Source of the DNA: Armatimonadota bacterium
Lineage (GTDB): Bacteria > Armatimonadota > Fimbriimonadia > Fimbriimonadales > Fimbriimonadaceae
Assembly: GCA_018268355.1 (NCBI GenBank)
Contig: JAFDWR010000004.1
Coordinates: forward strand, 549,370 to 613,369
Length of the DNA: 64,000 bases
Direction of reading: 5' to 3'
Shown: piece after piece, positions 9,558-16,973 of the stretch
How the letters are laid out: each line of letters starts with the position of its first letter
Numbering within the stretch: the stretch's first letter is position 1
Translations under genes and position numbers: made by a program
The notes under the pieces: generated by a model
Seen by the model: only the letters and a program-made list of their open reading frames with translations
Database searches by the model: none
Told to the model about the DNA's origin: nothing

Positions 9558-9778
9558 GATTCTTGGGTTTGGAGTTCGGCCCAGCGTCGCTGAGCTTGTT
9601 CGGCGAAGTCGTCGCCGAGGATCCAGTCGAGAACAAAGGCCCTACCCCGCAGGTGGCAGGTCTGCTCCCACCCCGAGTTCGTCGAGGCGAGGTCCAGGAG
9701 GGTCGCTTGGCGCTCCTCGCTCAGGATTTGTCGCAGCAAGTCCGCTTTGGACCGATCGAAGGTTCGCCAGAAGTTCAT
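9554..9778 (-). CDS. Small phage protein overlapping the portal gene
   Basis: 74 residues, helical, with the look of the short protein often found just after a portal gene (FDRSKADLLRQILS, then LRGRAFVLDWIL). Its start lies 137 bases inside the 3' end of the portal gene in another frame, and its stop overlaps the next gene as ATGA. The long overlap is unusual but both frames look protein-like. No Shine-Dalgarno was seen, so expression may depend on ribosomes from the portal frame. Confidence 0.5.
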   Translation of the reverse strand: MNFWRTFDRSKADLLRQILSEERQATLLDLASTNSGWEQTCHLRGRAFVLDWILGDDFAEQAQRRWAELQTQES

Positions 9779-11291
9779 CGTTTGAGATCAGGATCTTTGC
9801 CGTGGAAACCGGCAGGTCGAGCGCGTTGAGGAGGGCTTGCATCGCGGCCCCGCCGTTGACCGCTTTGTCGGCGGGGACGGTTTGCAGTCCGAGGGCCTGT
9901 GCGCCTTGGAGGAAGAGGCCGATCTTCTGCTGGATCGCCTGGGGCGAGTTCGCGAGGCTCTTGCCGTTGAGTTCAAATCGGCAGGTGCTCAGCAGCCGCT
10001 TGGGCGAGCGGACACCGAGGCCTTCGTGGCGCAGGATCAGCTCCGCCGCGTGGTTGGCCATGCGTTCAAGCTCGAGCGCAAAGGTCGCCGCGTACTCGCT
10101 CACCCCGGCCTGCTGACCCATGACGAGGGCGTTGGCCTCCGTCGCAGTGGCACCCGCCCTTAGCGGCGTGCCAAGTCCAAGTTGGCCGAACCGGCTCACG
10201 GAGTCGGCAATCCGCTCGATGTTCGCCGCGATCCAGCTCAGCGCTTCGCCCCGGAACCCGCTCGGGATCGGGGTGAACTGCGGATTGCCGCGGAAGAACA
10301 GGAAGTGGCCGATCCCGGTCGAGGTCGTGCTTTCTTGACCGACAAAGCCGGACACCGCTACGCTGGGGAAGGCCGCCGCCGCCGAACCCAGGACAAGAAG
10401 GGTGAACGCATCGTTGTAGAGCGTTTGCGCCTCCATCAGCCGGTCGGCGATCGACCGCCGAGGCCAAAACTGGCCGACATCGCACCGGAAAGCGGGCGCG
10501 AAGTACCAGGGCGTCGCGAGTCCATACGGCTCGATATCGAGGAGGACCGCATCCTTCCGGTTGAGGGTGACGCGGTACGAGCGGTCGCCCACCTTCGCCA
10601 CAAGGTCGTAGCAGATGATCGGCTCGTCTTCCTCGTCGTTCACGACGGCGCGGCTATCGTCTCCGCTCACCGGGACGTCGGCAAAGTAGGTTCGCGCCTC
10701 CTGGCGAGCGACAAGCTCGCCCCGGCGCAGAATGAACCGGTGACCGACCACCGAAGCCGCCGAAAGCGACTCGCAATAGGTGGGATAAACCACGCAGTCC
10801 TCGGCGTCAAAGGCGTCGATCCGAAGCCCCTCACCGGCGAGGTAGCGGACGCGCAGCATCCCGCGACCCTTGAGCGCGGCTTGGTAACCCGCATCGCGGA
10901 CCCGGCGTTCAAAACCGGCCTTCTGCAGCCGGTCATGGAGGGCGCGCTCAAGGATTTCTGAGTCCGGTCCCGGCTCCGAGTTACTTACCACGAAATAGGG
11001 CCGCGCGGCGGCGAGCCCGCCGCAAACCGCACCGACAATGCCGTCGATGCGCGGGTTCAGCAGGGCGACATGGTAGGGCTTGGCGCCGGGCAGGAATTGG
11101 AGCGAAGAGGGGACGAAGGATTCGTCGTAGGTGCGCTGGGCGCGGCTCCACCGCTCGGACGTTGCGAGTCCGCCATCGTCGGTGTCCGACAGCATCGAGG
11201 CTTCGTAGGCGTCGATCTTCCCGCAGAGCTTTTGGGCTAGGGCAAGGCGGGCCTCAGGCGATTCGAAGCCCTTAGGGGCGAAAGTTCTCAT
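9642..11291 (-). CDS. Phage portal protein
   Basis: 549 residues. The order of a helical N-terminus, wing region, stem and long helical crown agrees with portal proteins of short-tailed phages. Recognisable stretches are AQRTYDESFVPSSLQFLP near residue 55, NPRIDGIVGAV, and the stem and tunnel region RRSIADRLMEAQTLYN, followed by ANIERIADSVSRFGQLG. Portals form the dodecameric DNA channel at the capsid vertex. It starts with ATG overlapping the stop of the GroES-like gene. The last 45 residues are Pro/Gly-rich and overlap the 74-aa gene. Confidence 0.8.
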   Translation of the reverse strand: MRTFAPKGFESPEARLALAQKLCGKIDAYEASMLSDTDDGGLATSERWSRAQRTYDESFVPSSLQFLPGAKPYHVALLNPRIDGIVGAVCGGLAAARPYFVVSNSEPGPDSEILERALHDRLQKAGFERRVRDAGYQAALKGRGMLRVRYLAGEGLRIDAFDAEDCVVYPTYCESLSAASVVGHRFILRRGELVARQEARTYFADVPVSGDDSRAVVNDEEDEPIICYDLVAKVGDRSYRVTLNRKDAVLLDIEPYGLATPWYFAPAFRCDVGQFWPRRSIADRLMEAQTLYNDAFTLLVLGSAAAAFPSVAVSGFVGQESTTSTGIGHFLFFRGNPQFTPIPSGFRGEALSWIAANIERIADSVSRFGQLGLGTPLRAGATATEANALVMGQQAGVSEYAATFALELERMANHAAELILRHEGLGVRSPKRLLSTCRFELNGKSLANSPQAIQQKIGLFLQGAQALGLQTVPADKAVNGGAAMQALLNALDLPVSTAKILISNDELLANLRSVQSGLAATNPERGAPSDPPGPRLDELGVGADLPPAG

Positions 11292-11947
11292 TCGACCACG
11301 CTCCAGATTTGGAGGTGGCCGTCTTCATCGTGCATTTTCAACAGTTCAAGGTCTCCGAGTTCGCCGAACCTGAATTTCAGCCCCGCGTTGGGGCCGTTTT
11401 CGGCGAGGACGTGTTGCCCCGGCGCAAGGCTCGAGGTCTTTGACCGGCGTAGGCCGGGGCCGATGCGGATGACGGTGGCGTCGTGGCGACCGGGTTTGGA
11501 TTCCGGATGGGCTTGCCAAATCCCGCTACTTGTGGTCTCGTTCGGCTCACGCCGAATCAGGACCCAGTCGGCGAGCGGCTGCCATTCTTCGGCGCGCCAC
11601 ACCATCAGGGCGGACTCGTGCCACGGCCGGGTGACGCCGTAAAGGCGTACCTGTCGCTGCTCACCGCCAAGCGGAACATCCTCAATCCAGGCCCCGTGAT
11701 AGGGCCGAACGAGGATCCGCTCACCAGGGGCAAGGGGCACTCCGGGCCCAACCGCGATGACCGTCCCTGCGTCGGGGCGAGTCTTCGCCGCCACTTCGTC
11801 GGGGAGGATGAGGCCGGCGTGGCGCTCTCGCACGGGGTCAACGAGGATCACCAATCGCCCGGGGAGCGCGGTGAAGAGGTCAAAGGCTTCTTCCGGGACC
11901 TTGCCCGCCTCGCCGGGGAGTTCGATGAAGTTTTCGCTGTCGCGCAT
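11288..11947 (-). CDS. Phage-encoded tandem GroES (Cpn10)-like co-chaperonin
   Basis: 219 residues made of two successive Cpn10-like domains. Domain 1 (about 28-105) reads GRLVILVDPVRERHAGLILP, then GTVIAVGPG and GERILVRPYHG. Domain 2 (about 122-219) reads PLADWVLIRREPNETTSSGI, then ATVIRIGPG, GQHVLAENG and a closing strand. Both follow the GroES order of strand, mobile loop, VxxVGxG, and GD/E-x-VL. The mobile loop of domain 1 (AGLILP) is normal; domain 2 (SGIWQ) lacks the usual hydrophobic tripeptide. Host GroEL is the likely partner, with capsid or portal folding the likely job, as for T4 gp31. It opens the operon and overlaps portal by ATGA. Confidence 0.8.
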   Translation of the reverse strand: MRDSENFIELPGEAGKVPEEAFDLFTALPGRLVILVDPVRERHAGLILPDEVAAKTRPDAGTVIAVGPGVPLAPGERILVRPYHGAWIEDVPLGGEQRQVRLYGVTRPWHESALMVWRAEEWQPLADWVLIRREPNETTSSGIWQAHPESKPGRHDATVIRIGPGLRRSKTSSLAPGQHVLAENGPNAGLKFRFGELGDLELLKMHDEDGHLQIWSVVE

Positions 11948-11955
11948 CGGCAGCC

Positions 11956-11984
11956 CTAGTGCGCGGCAGGGCGGGGTTTGTCAA
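11956..11984 (-). promoter_or_regulatory. Candidate promoter of the virion operon
   Basis: On the minus strand a perfect TTGACA lies at 11984-11979. After 17 bases a weak -10-like CACTAG lies at 11961-11956, 8 bases before the first gene of the operon. An AGGG stands 6-7 bases before that ATG. The -35 is good and the -10 poor. Confidence 0.35.
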
Positions 11985-12045
11985 TGCAGCAGGCCCGGCA
12001 GGTCGTCCACCTCTTGGCGGATCACCTGCCGGACCCCGACTTGGG

Positions 12046-13422
12046 TCAGTTCACTTCCGGATTCAGCTCGACCTTCATCGGGCGAATGGGGTAGAGGTCC
12101 GCGCTCAATAGCCCGCGCCCAAAGCGGTTCAAGAAGCCGGTGACAGGCTTGCCTTTGGGAACCCGGAGGGTCAGCGAGAACGAGCGCCCATCCGGCGCGA
12201 ATTCAGTCTTCTTCACCACCGTGACTCCTTCCGTATCAATCGAAAATCCGCGCGACTTTGGGTTCATGGGGCGATCAAACTCAACCGTCACTACTGCCGC
12301 GTTCGCTTCTTCGCCGTCCGCCGACCACTTCGCGCTAATACGCACGACCTTGGGACAGCGGCGCTCGATCTCCTCCGCTCGCTGGCCGGTCGCCTTCATC
12401 GCCGACACCAGTTTGGGGAACCACGACTGCATCGTGGGGAAGCGGGCTCGATTCTTCTCGTATTCGCGGAGCGAGGGCGTCAGCTCGTCGATCCAAAGAA
12501 ACCCCGACTGTCGATCCTCCGCGCGGTTCGCGGCCGCAATCTCGGGAACGTGCTTCTCTACGAGGTGCTGAACCGCGGTGCGAACGAACGTCTCAAAAAG
12601 GACCGGCTCATCGGTAGCATAGGCGCTCGCCGAAAGCGCGGTGATCGTCATCGGCATGAGCTTCCGAGTCGGCGGCAACAGCTCCTTGAAGTGGGACTTG
12701 GCGAGCGGGTTCATGAATCCATGGCTGAACTCGTGTAGCAAGAGCGGCAGATCGCGGTCGCCGAAGCTGGGAACCCCCTCCGAGTCAAACCCTCCGGCGC
12801 CAAGAACCGGCGTCATCTCCAAGTCTCCATTCGGCCATTCGACCGACATGCCATAGTTCCCGCCGCCGCAGAGCATGCCGACAATCACGTAGGGACTGCG
12901 CTTGGGCCAGGTGCCATAGAAGTCGCGCAGCCACACTGCCGGTTTCCGCGCGTTGATCTTCTTCTTCCAGACCTCGGCGACTTTGCGGAAGTAAGGCTCT
13001 TCTGATCGCATGAACTCGGCAAAGTGGGCGTCCTTCACGAAGCTGCGAAGAGCCTTGGTGAACGCCCGCGCGTCCTTCGCGCTCCAGCGTTTGTCCCACC
13101 TTGCGGGAGGCAAATCAAACGGAACCCGCTCGTCGAGGTGGATGATGTCGCTGTAATGGACGGCAATCGTCGGGACCGCATCGAACCCAACTCCCGTCCG
13201 CTCACGAATCTCCCTAGCCAATCGCACTGCCTCGTGGTCCTTGTAGGGTGCGAGGGCCTTCTCAAGGCGGGACGCATAGGCCGACTTGCTCGAGTCCATG
13301 TTGTACTCGTCTGCCTCGGCGAGCCGAAAAACGGCGGTAACCAGCTCAATTCGCGGGTCGACCCGGACCTCGATGAGCTTCGGAGGTGCAAGCACCGACA
13401 AGGCGAGGAGTGAAAGCATCAT
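12046..13422 (-). CDS. DUF4932-type secreted zinc peptidase-like protein
   Basis: A secreted protein of about 458 residues. I start it at the ATG at 13422 (MMLSLLALSVLAPPK), giving a clean signal peptide; a GTG 18 bases upstream lies inside a palindrome. The centre carries LLHEFSHGFMNPL, an HExxH-type HEFSH zinc motif, and the surrounding architecture matches DUF4932. The C-terminal 100 residues are beta-rich, resembling an Ig-like or SbsA-like domain (VEFDRPMNPKSRGFSI). A periplasmic or extracellular metallopeptidase is likely. It is the last gene of a minus-strand run beginning at 15450 and lies between the two phage blocks. Confidence 0.7.
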   Translation of the reverse strand: MMLSLLALSVLAPPKLIEVRVDPRIELVTAVFRLAEADEYNMDSSKSAYASRLEKALAPYKDHEAVRLAREIRERTGVGFDAVPTIAVHYSDIIHLDERVPFDLPPARWDKRWSAKDARAFTKALRSFVKDAHFAEFMRSEEPYFRKVAEVWKKKINARKPAVWLRDFYGTWPKRSPYVIVGMLCGGGNYGMSVEWPNGDLEMTPVLGAGGFDSEGVPSFGDRDLPLLLHEFSHGFMNPLAKSHFKELLPPTRKLMPMTITALSASAYATDEPVLFETFVRTAVQHLVEKHVPEIAAANRAEDRQSGFLWIDELTPSLREYEKNRARFPTMQSWFPKLVSAMKATGQRAEEIERRCPKVVRISAKWSADGEEANAAVVTVEFDRPMNPKSRGFSIDTEGVTVVKKTEFAPDGRSFSLTLRVPKGKPVTGFLNRFGRGLLSADLYPIRPMKVELNPEVN

Positions 13423-13427
13423 GATGC

Positions 13428-13455
13428 TAGTTTGTACCACTATTGGTACAAACTA
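13428..13455. repeat. Perfect 11-bp inverted repeat between regulator and peptidase genes
   Basis: TAGTTTGTACC (13428-13438) and GGTACAAACTA (13445-13455) are exact inverted copies around a 6-base spacer. The right arm contains the stop codon of the XRE-cupin gene, and the element ends 6 bases before the peptidase ATG. No T-run follows on the minus strand, so a terminator is less likely than an operator or RNA hairpin. Confidence 0.6.
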
Positions 13456-14091
13456 AGTTCCGTCGAGCCGCATAATCAGCAAAAGAACGCTCGAACCCCC
13501 GTCCGGGCCATAGCGGTGAGGCGTTTCACCCGAAAACGAAAGCGAGTCGTTCGGACCGAGCGAGAAGGTGCGGTCGCCGACCTCAATGCGCGCTGACCCT
13601 TCGAGAACAAAGATCCATTCCTTGCCGGGGTGGGTCCTTCGCTCACTGGCGGCCTCCAGCCGGACCAGCCCAGCGATGATGCCGACCTCCGGAAAGGCAT
13701 TCTTCAGCATTTGCATTTTGGCCGCCACCGATTCCCCCTGGCCGCCGCCGAGCGGATCGAGGCTGAGTCGCTCCAGGTCGTACCATTCGCGCTCGGCTTG
13801 GCGTTCGACGGTGGGCTCTGCGGCAGGATTCAGTTCAACAGGCTCGATGAGGCGATCAAAATGGAGTCCCGTGGCCGCGAGGAGCTTAGCGAGGGTGCCG
13901 GGTCGACACGAGCGGCCCTGCTCAAAGTTCACGATCGACGTCTTGCTCACCATCGCGCGCTCGGAAAGGGCACGGATGCTCAGCTTCATCGCCTTTCGCC
14001 GCGCGGCGAACCGCAGGCCCAGTTCGGCGAGCGGAACCCGGCCCAGCGCGGTGCGGATCGCGCGCTCTTCTGAAAGAGAGTTGAGATCCAT
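13453..14091 (-). CDS. XRE-family regulator with C-terminal cupin domain
   Basis: 212 residues. An XRE helix-turn-helix spans about residues 25-85 (LSIRALSERAMVSKTSIVNFEQGR), followed by a linker and a cupin_2 barrel at about 140-210 (RRTHPGKEWIFVLEG, GPNDSLSFSGETPHRY). Proteins of this layout are one-component regulators with the cupin as ligand sensor. An 11-bp inverted repeat overlaps its stop codon and precedes the downstream DUF4932 gene, a possible target. It follows the membrane protein gene after 6 bases, suggesting an operon. Confidence 0.85.
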   Translation of the reverse strand: MDLNSLSEERAIRTALGRVPLAELGLRFAARRKAMKLSIRALSERAMVSKTSIVNFEQGRSCRPGTLAKLLAATGLHFDRLIEPVELNPAAEPTVERQAEREWYDLERLSLDPLGGGQGESVAAKMQMLKNAFPEVGIIAGLVRLEAASERRTHPGKEWIFVLEGSARIEVGDRTFSLGPNDSLSFSGETPHRYGPDGGSSVLLLIMRLDGT

Positions 14092-14097
14092 AGCCCC

Positions 14098-14784
14098 TCA
14101 GCGCGGAATCCAGATTCCGTGTTGCTTCCAGTGTCGCCAGCAACGAACCGCGTACCCAAAGACGTTCAGCACGTCGCGATACAGGTCGACGACCGCGCCG
14201 CCCGCTTCGTCGATCCGTCGTCGCCGCATGATCATCGCCGAATCGTAAACGACGTAGGTCAGGAAGCCCGCGTTCGTCAAAAGGGCAACCCACACCGTCG
14301 AGGCAGGCAATCCAAGCTGGTTCGCGACCAGCCAACAAGCCACGCTAGAACCCACGAGCGAAAGGAACCATTGGCCAAACCAGCTGTAGTCCCGTCCGCA
14401 AGTCGCTGCATAAATCACGAGCGCGAGCTCGCCGCAAAGCACTGACCAAACGGGCCAACCCAAGCTGCGCATCTCATGAAGGGCGAACGCGAGCGAAACC
14501 CAAAGAGCAGGGAAGAGGATGAGCGACAGCCGCTGGTCGAGCTGGGTGCCCCGGGTCTCGATGCGCACCAGGCTCAACGTGAAAATGAGGGTGAAGACCC
14601 CAATCGAGATCAGCCGCAGGTCAAACCTCGGCCACGGGGCGGCCGAAGCGAGGAAGACTCCCACCACCGACAAAAAGTGATAAGCGACCACCTTCTTGGC
14701 GAACTTCACGCGGTCAAGATAAGGGGAAAGCGATGCATTCCCCGTGACCTCAACCGGATCGGGAATGTAATTCGGAATGAACAC
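14098..14784 (-). CDS. Multi-pass membrane protein, BI-1/YccA-like C-terminus
   Basis: 228 residues with about six or seven hydrophobic segments. The last part (VVYDSAMIMRRR, then VVDLYRDVLNVFGYAVR) resembles the end of Bax-inhibitor-1/YccA family proteins, where a YDTQ-like motif precedes LYLDIINLF. The N-terminal portion is less typical, so this is a distant or atypical member. BI-1 proteins are pH-sensitive membrane leak channels or FtsH-interacting proteins; no function is claimed here. It starts 3 bases after the amidase stop and precedes the XRE-cupin gene by 6 bases. Confidence 0.45.
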   Translation of the reverse strand: MFIPNYIPDPVEVTGNASLSPYLDRVKFAKKVVAYHFLSVVGVFLASAAPWPRFDLRLISIGVFTLIFTLSLVRIETRGTQLDQRLSLILFPALWVSLAFALHEMRSLGWPVWSVLCGELALVIYAATCGRDYSWFGQWFLSLVGSSVACWLVANQLGLPASTVWVALLTNAGFLTYVVYDSAMIMRRRRIDEAGGAVVDLYRDVLNVFGYAVRCWRHWKQHGIWIPR

Positions 14785-14787
14785 GGC

Positions 14788-15450
14788 TTACTTCTTGATC
14801 GCAGCGAGCGTGGCATCACAAAGCGCCTGGGCAAACCGATCCTGGCCCTCCGCGCTGCTCATGAATCGGTCGTCTGAATCGTTGGTCAGCACGCACATCT
14901 CGACAAGTACGACCGGGACCTCGCTAAAGATCGAACCGATGAGCGCGCCGCCATTTTGGGCGCCGACCTTCGTCTGCATGTCGGTCTTGAGGCCGTTGTT
15001 GCGCAACGCACCCTTGAGGCCGGCCGCGAGCTTGGCGTGGAACACCTTTGCCGCTGCCCGAGACATCGCGAGGACCTCGTCGCTCGGTCCGGTTCGGCCC
15101 TGCGCGGTGCCTTGCTTGGCCGGATAGTAGGTCGCAAACCCAGAGCCGCCCGCAGAATCGCAATGGAGCCGGACCATGAGGTCGGCGTTCGCCTTGTTCG
15201 CGGTTGCTGCGCGGTCGCGGTTCTTCACGTACTGCTTCTCGGTCTGCTTGGTGAGGACCACCTTGACCCCCTTGGCTTCGAGCTTTGCCTTGAGCAGCAG
15301 CGCGACCTTCCAGGCCGCCTTCATCTCGGTGATGCGCTTGCCGCGCGTGCCTTCGCCAACTTCGCTCGGGTGGCCGGGGTCGATACAAACCGTCTGTGCC
15401 CGGCCCAGGCTTCCAAGAAGAAGAAGGAGGATGAGAAGGGCGCGGCTCAT
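14788..15450 (-). CDS. N-acetylmuramoyl-L-alanine amidase (Amidase_3)
   Basis: 220 residues with a signal peptide (MSRALLILLLLLGSLGRAQ). The zinc-amidase motifs are all visible: IDPGHP with the first His, Glu in ITEMKAA, LMVRLHCDS with the second His, and VLVEMCVLTN with the catalytic Glu. It cleaves the bond between MurNAc and the stem peptide in the periplasm. There is no SH3 or PGRP domain. A phage endolysin is conceivable given the location, but the signal peptide and its operon with host-type genes favour a cell-wall enzyme. A TAATCT -10 box precedes the ATG by 6 bases. Confidence 0.88.
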   Translation of the reverse strand: MSRALLILLLLLGSLGRAQTVCIDPGHPSEVGEGTRGKRITEMKAAWKVALLLKAKLEAKGVKVVLTKQTEKQYVKNRDRAATANKANADLMVRLHCDSAGGSGFATYYPAKQGTAQGRTGPSDEVLAMSRAAAKVFHAKLAAGLKGALRNNGLKTDMQTKVGAQNGGALIGSIFSEVPVVLVEMCVLTNDSDDRFMSSAEGQDRFAQALCDATLAAIKK

Positions 15451-15462
15451 GACTCTAGATTA
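15451..15462 (-). promoter_or_regulatory. -10 box of leaderless type before amidase
   Basis: On the minus strand TAATCT (15462-15457) is followed by AGAGTC and then the ATG at 15450. No Shine-Dalgarno is present. A -10 six bases from the start codon puts transcription start at or next to the ATG. Confidence 0.45.
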
Positions 15463-15481
15463 GCACGGGTAGCCTCGACGA

Positions 15482-16213
15482 GTGGCCGAGTATCTCCATT
15501 TCCGCGGTGCTGTCGCCCAGGCCTATGCCGAGGGGCTTTCCGCTCGCCTCTTTGAGCCGTTTGGGCGCGATCTTGGATCCAAGGTCGGGAAGGAGGAAGA
15601 GGTCCTCGAACTCGCGGCAGGCTCTGGTGCAGTCACCCGGTTCCTCCCGTCGAACACCCTCGTCACCGACCTCTATGCCGACATGCTCGTGCATAACCCC
15701 TTCGGTCGCGAGCGGGTGGTGATGGACGCGGAGGCGATCTCGCTCCGAGATGCTTCTGTCGACGTGGTCGCGTGTGGGTTTGGGCTGATGTTCATGGACC
15801 TGGAGCGTGCCTATCCGCAGATTTGGCGCGTTCTGCGTCCCGGTGGTCGTTTGCTCGCCACGGTCTGGCTGCCGCTTGAGGCGCAAAGCTTCAACCGCGT
15901 GGCGAACGGCTGGCGACCGATGTTCTACAAGCCGTTTGTCTATGGCGATCCGGCGGTGATCGAAGCGGACCTGCGGAAGGCTGGCTTTGACCCCATCCAC
16001 CTCACCGAACTGGTCCACGAGGTCAGCTTTGACACTTGCGAGGATGCCGCCCGTGCCTTCATCGGGGCGAACGCGGGGATGCTCAACGAACTTGGCAACG
16101 AGGCCGAGGCGGGAATCGCCGAACTCGCCGCCCACTTCCAGCAGCTCGGTGCGTCGCCGTGCGTCGGCACGATGCGGGCCTGGCTGATCGAGGCGATTCG
16201 GCCAACCACCTAG
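15482..16213 (+). CDS. Class I SAM-dependent methyltransferase
   Basis: 243 residues, GTG start. Methyltransf_11-type Rossmann features are motif I VLELAAGSGAVTRFLP (about residues 40-56), an acidic residue after VTDLYADML, the post-II stretch ASVDVVACGFGLMFM, and LRPGGRLLATVW (motif III). It resembles UbiE-like enzymes that methylate small molecules, but the substrate cannot be read from the sequence. It is transcribed divergently from the amidase with only 31 bases between the start codons. Confidence 0.8.
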   Translation: MAEYLHFRGAVAQAYAEGLSARLFEPFGRDLGSKVGKEEEVLELAAGSGAVTRFLPSNTLVTDLYADMLVHNPFGRERVVMDAEAISLRDASVDVVACGFGLMFMDLERAYPQIWRVLRPGGRLLATVWLPLEAQSFNRVANGWRPMFYKPFVYGDPAVIEADLRKAGFDPIHLTELVHEVSFDTCEDAARAFIGANAGMLNELGNEAEAGIAELAAHFQQLGASPCVGTMRAWLIEAIRPTT

Positions 16214-16225
16214 ACAACTGCATGA

Positions 16226-16249
16226 TTTCCGCGCACTAGGACGCGGAAA
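16226..16249. repeat. 8-bp inverted repeat before small phage gene
   Basis: TTTCCGCG (16226-16233) and CGCGGAAA (16242-16249) pair around an 8-base loop, ending two bases before the ATG at 16252. No Shine-Dalgarno is visible there. It could be a terminator-like hairpin for the methyltransferase gene or an RNA structure at the start of the small gene. Confidence 0.4.
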
Positions 16250-16251
16250 CC

Positions 16252-16434
16252 ATGTTGACCCTCAAACTCTCCGTAAAATTTCGCGCGTTCGGCATCACGT
16301 TCGGCCAAGTCGACGAGACCTTTCGCGCCCTTCTCGACGATTCCGGCTTCCACATCTCGGCGGTGACCACGCCCGAGCCGCCGACCGCCAACGTCCTCAT
16401 CAACCGTCGCGGAGTGCGGTTGTCGGTTTGGTGA
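16252..16434 (+). CDS. Small protein upstream of terminase genes
   Basis: 60 residues, basic N-terminus (MLTLKLSVKFRAFGITFG), no cysteine and no membrane segment. It sits 3 bases before the next small gene and leads into the terminase genes on the same strand, so it is probably part of the packaging or lysis block. Family not recognised. Confidence 0.4.
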   Translation: MLTLKLSVKFRAFGITFGQVDETFRALLDDSGFHISAVTTPEPPTANVLINRRGVRLSVW

Positions 16435-16437
16435 TCC

Positions 16438-16668
16438 ATGTCAATGAAGGACTGGATCGACCTTTGGATGAAGGTGCTGTCGGTGGCGGTGATCCCTGCG
16501 ACGGCGGCGATCTTCAACCTGCGACGGGAGATCGACGGGGCCAAGAAGGACGTCGACAACTTGCAGCAGGATCGGGCCGAACAAAACGAGGCTCACGCGA
16601 AGATGCTGGACCTGTTGGGCGAGATCCGGGAGCGGCTCGCCCGCCTGGAAGGCCCGAAAGCCCACTAA
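16438..16668 (+). CDS. Small membrane-anchored coiled-coil phage protein
   Basis: 76 residues. One hydrophobic segment (about residues 8-27, DLWMKVLSVAVIPATAAIF) is followed by a charged heptad-like helix to residue 70. This arrangement occurs in small phage proteins related to holins, spanins or DUF2730. Its TAA overlaps the next frame as TAACG. A lysis-accessory role is possible but not shown. Confidence 0.5.
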   Translation: MSMKDWIDLWMKVLSVAVIPATAAIFNLRREIDGAKKDVDNLQQDRAEQNEAHAKMLDLLGEIRERLARLEGPKAH

Positions 16669-16973
16669 CGAGCAGCCTACGCGGCACTTCGCTTGAGATT
16701 CGGGCAGCCTGTCGCGAGGCGATTCTCGACTCCATCCCGGGTCTCGTCCAAATCGCGGTCGGCGACGGCGAGGTGAAGGCCAGCGAGCGTATCGCCGCGA
16801 TCAAGCTCCTCGGCGACTTCGCGTTTCCCGCCCCCCGCGAGGTCATCCTCGAGCAAGGTGCTTGGATCGACGAGCTCGCCCGCATCACCGCCCAACACCT
16901 CGGCAACCGCGAACGCTTCCTTGCATGGCACGAAGAACTTCAACAGACTCTGAACGATCTCGCGAAGGCCTAG
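16668..16973 (+). CDS. Candidate terminase small subunit, non-canonical start
   Basis: About 101 residues if read from an ACG at 16668 that overlaps the upstream TAA (TAACG). The helical sequence includes REAILDSIPGLVQIAVGDGE and VKASERIAAIKLLGDF, like the HTH region of phage terminase small subunits, and its 3' end overlaps the large subunit by 49 bases. No ATG, GTG or TTG lies in frame before a GTG at 16773, which would cut off the first helices. Either translation starts at ACG by coupling, or the original ATG has been lost. Confidence 0.45.
   Translation, partial: TSSLRGTSLEIRAACREAILDSIPGLVQIAVGDGEVKASERIAAIKLLGDFAFPAPREVILEQGAWIDELARITAQHLGNRERFLAWHEELQQTLNDLAKA

Noticed and set aside
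13423..13440. GTG start at 13440 for the DUF4932 gene
   Set aside because: It lies inside the perfect palindrome and spoils the signal peptide; the ATG at 13422 gives a clean one.
16428..16667. Upstream extension of the small-terminase frame from a TTG at 16428
   Set aside because: This part overlaps the better membrane/coiled-coil gene in another frame, and its translation is Gly/Arg/Asp-rich without protein-like pattern.
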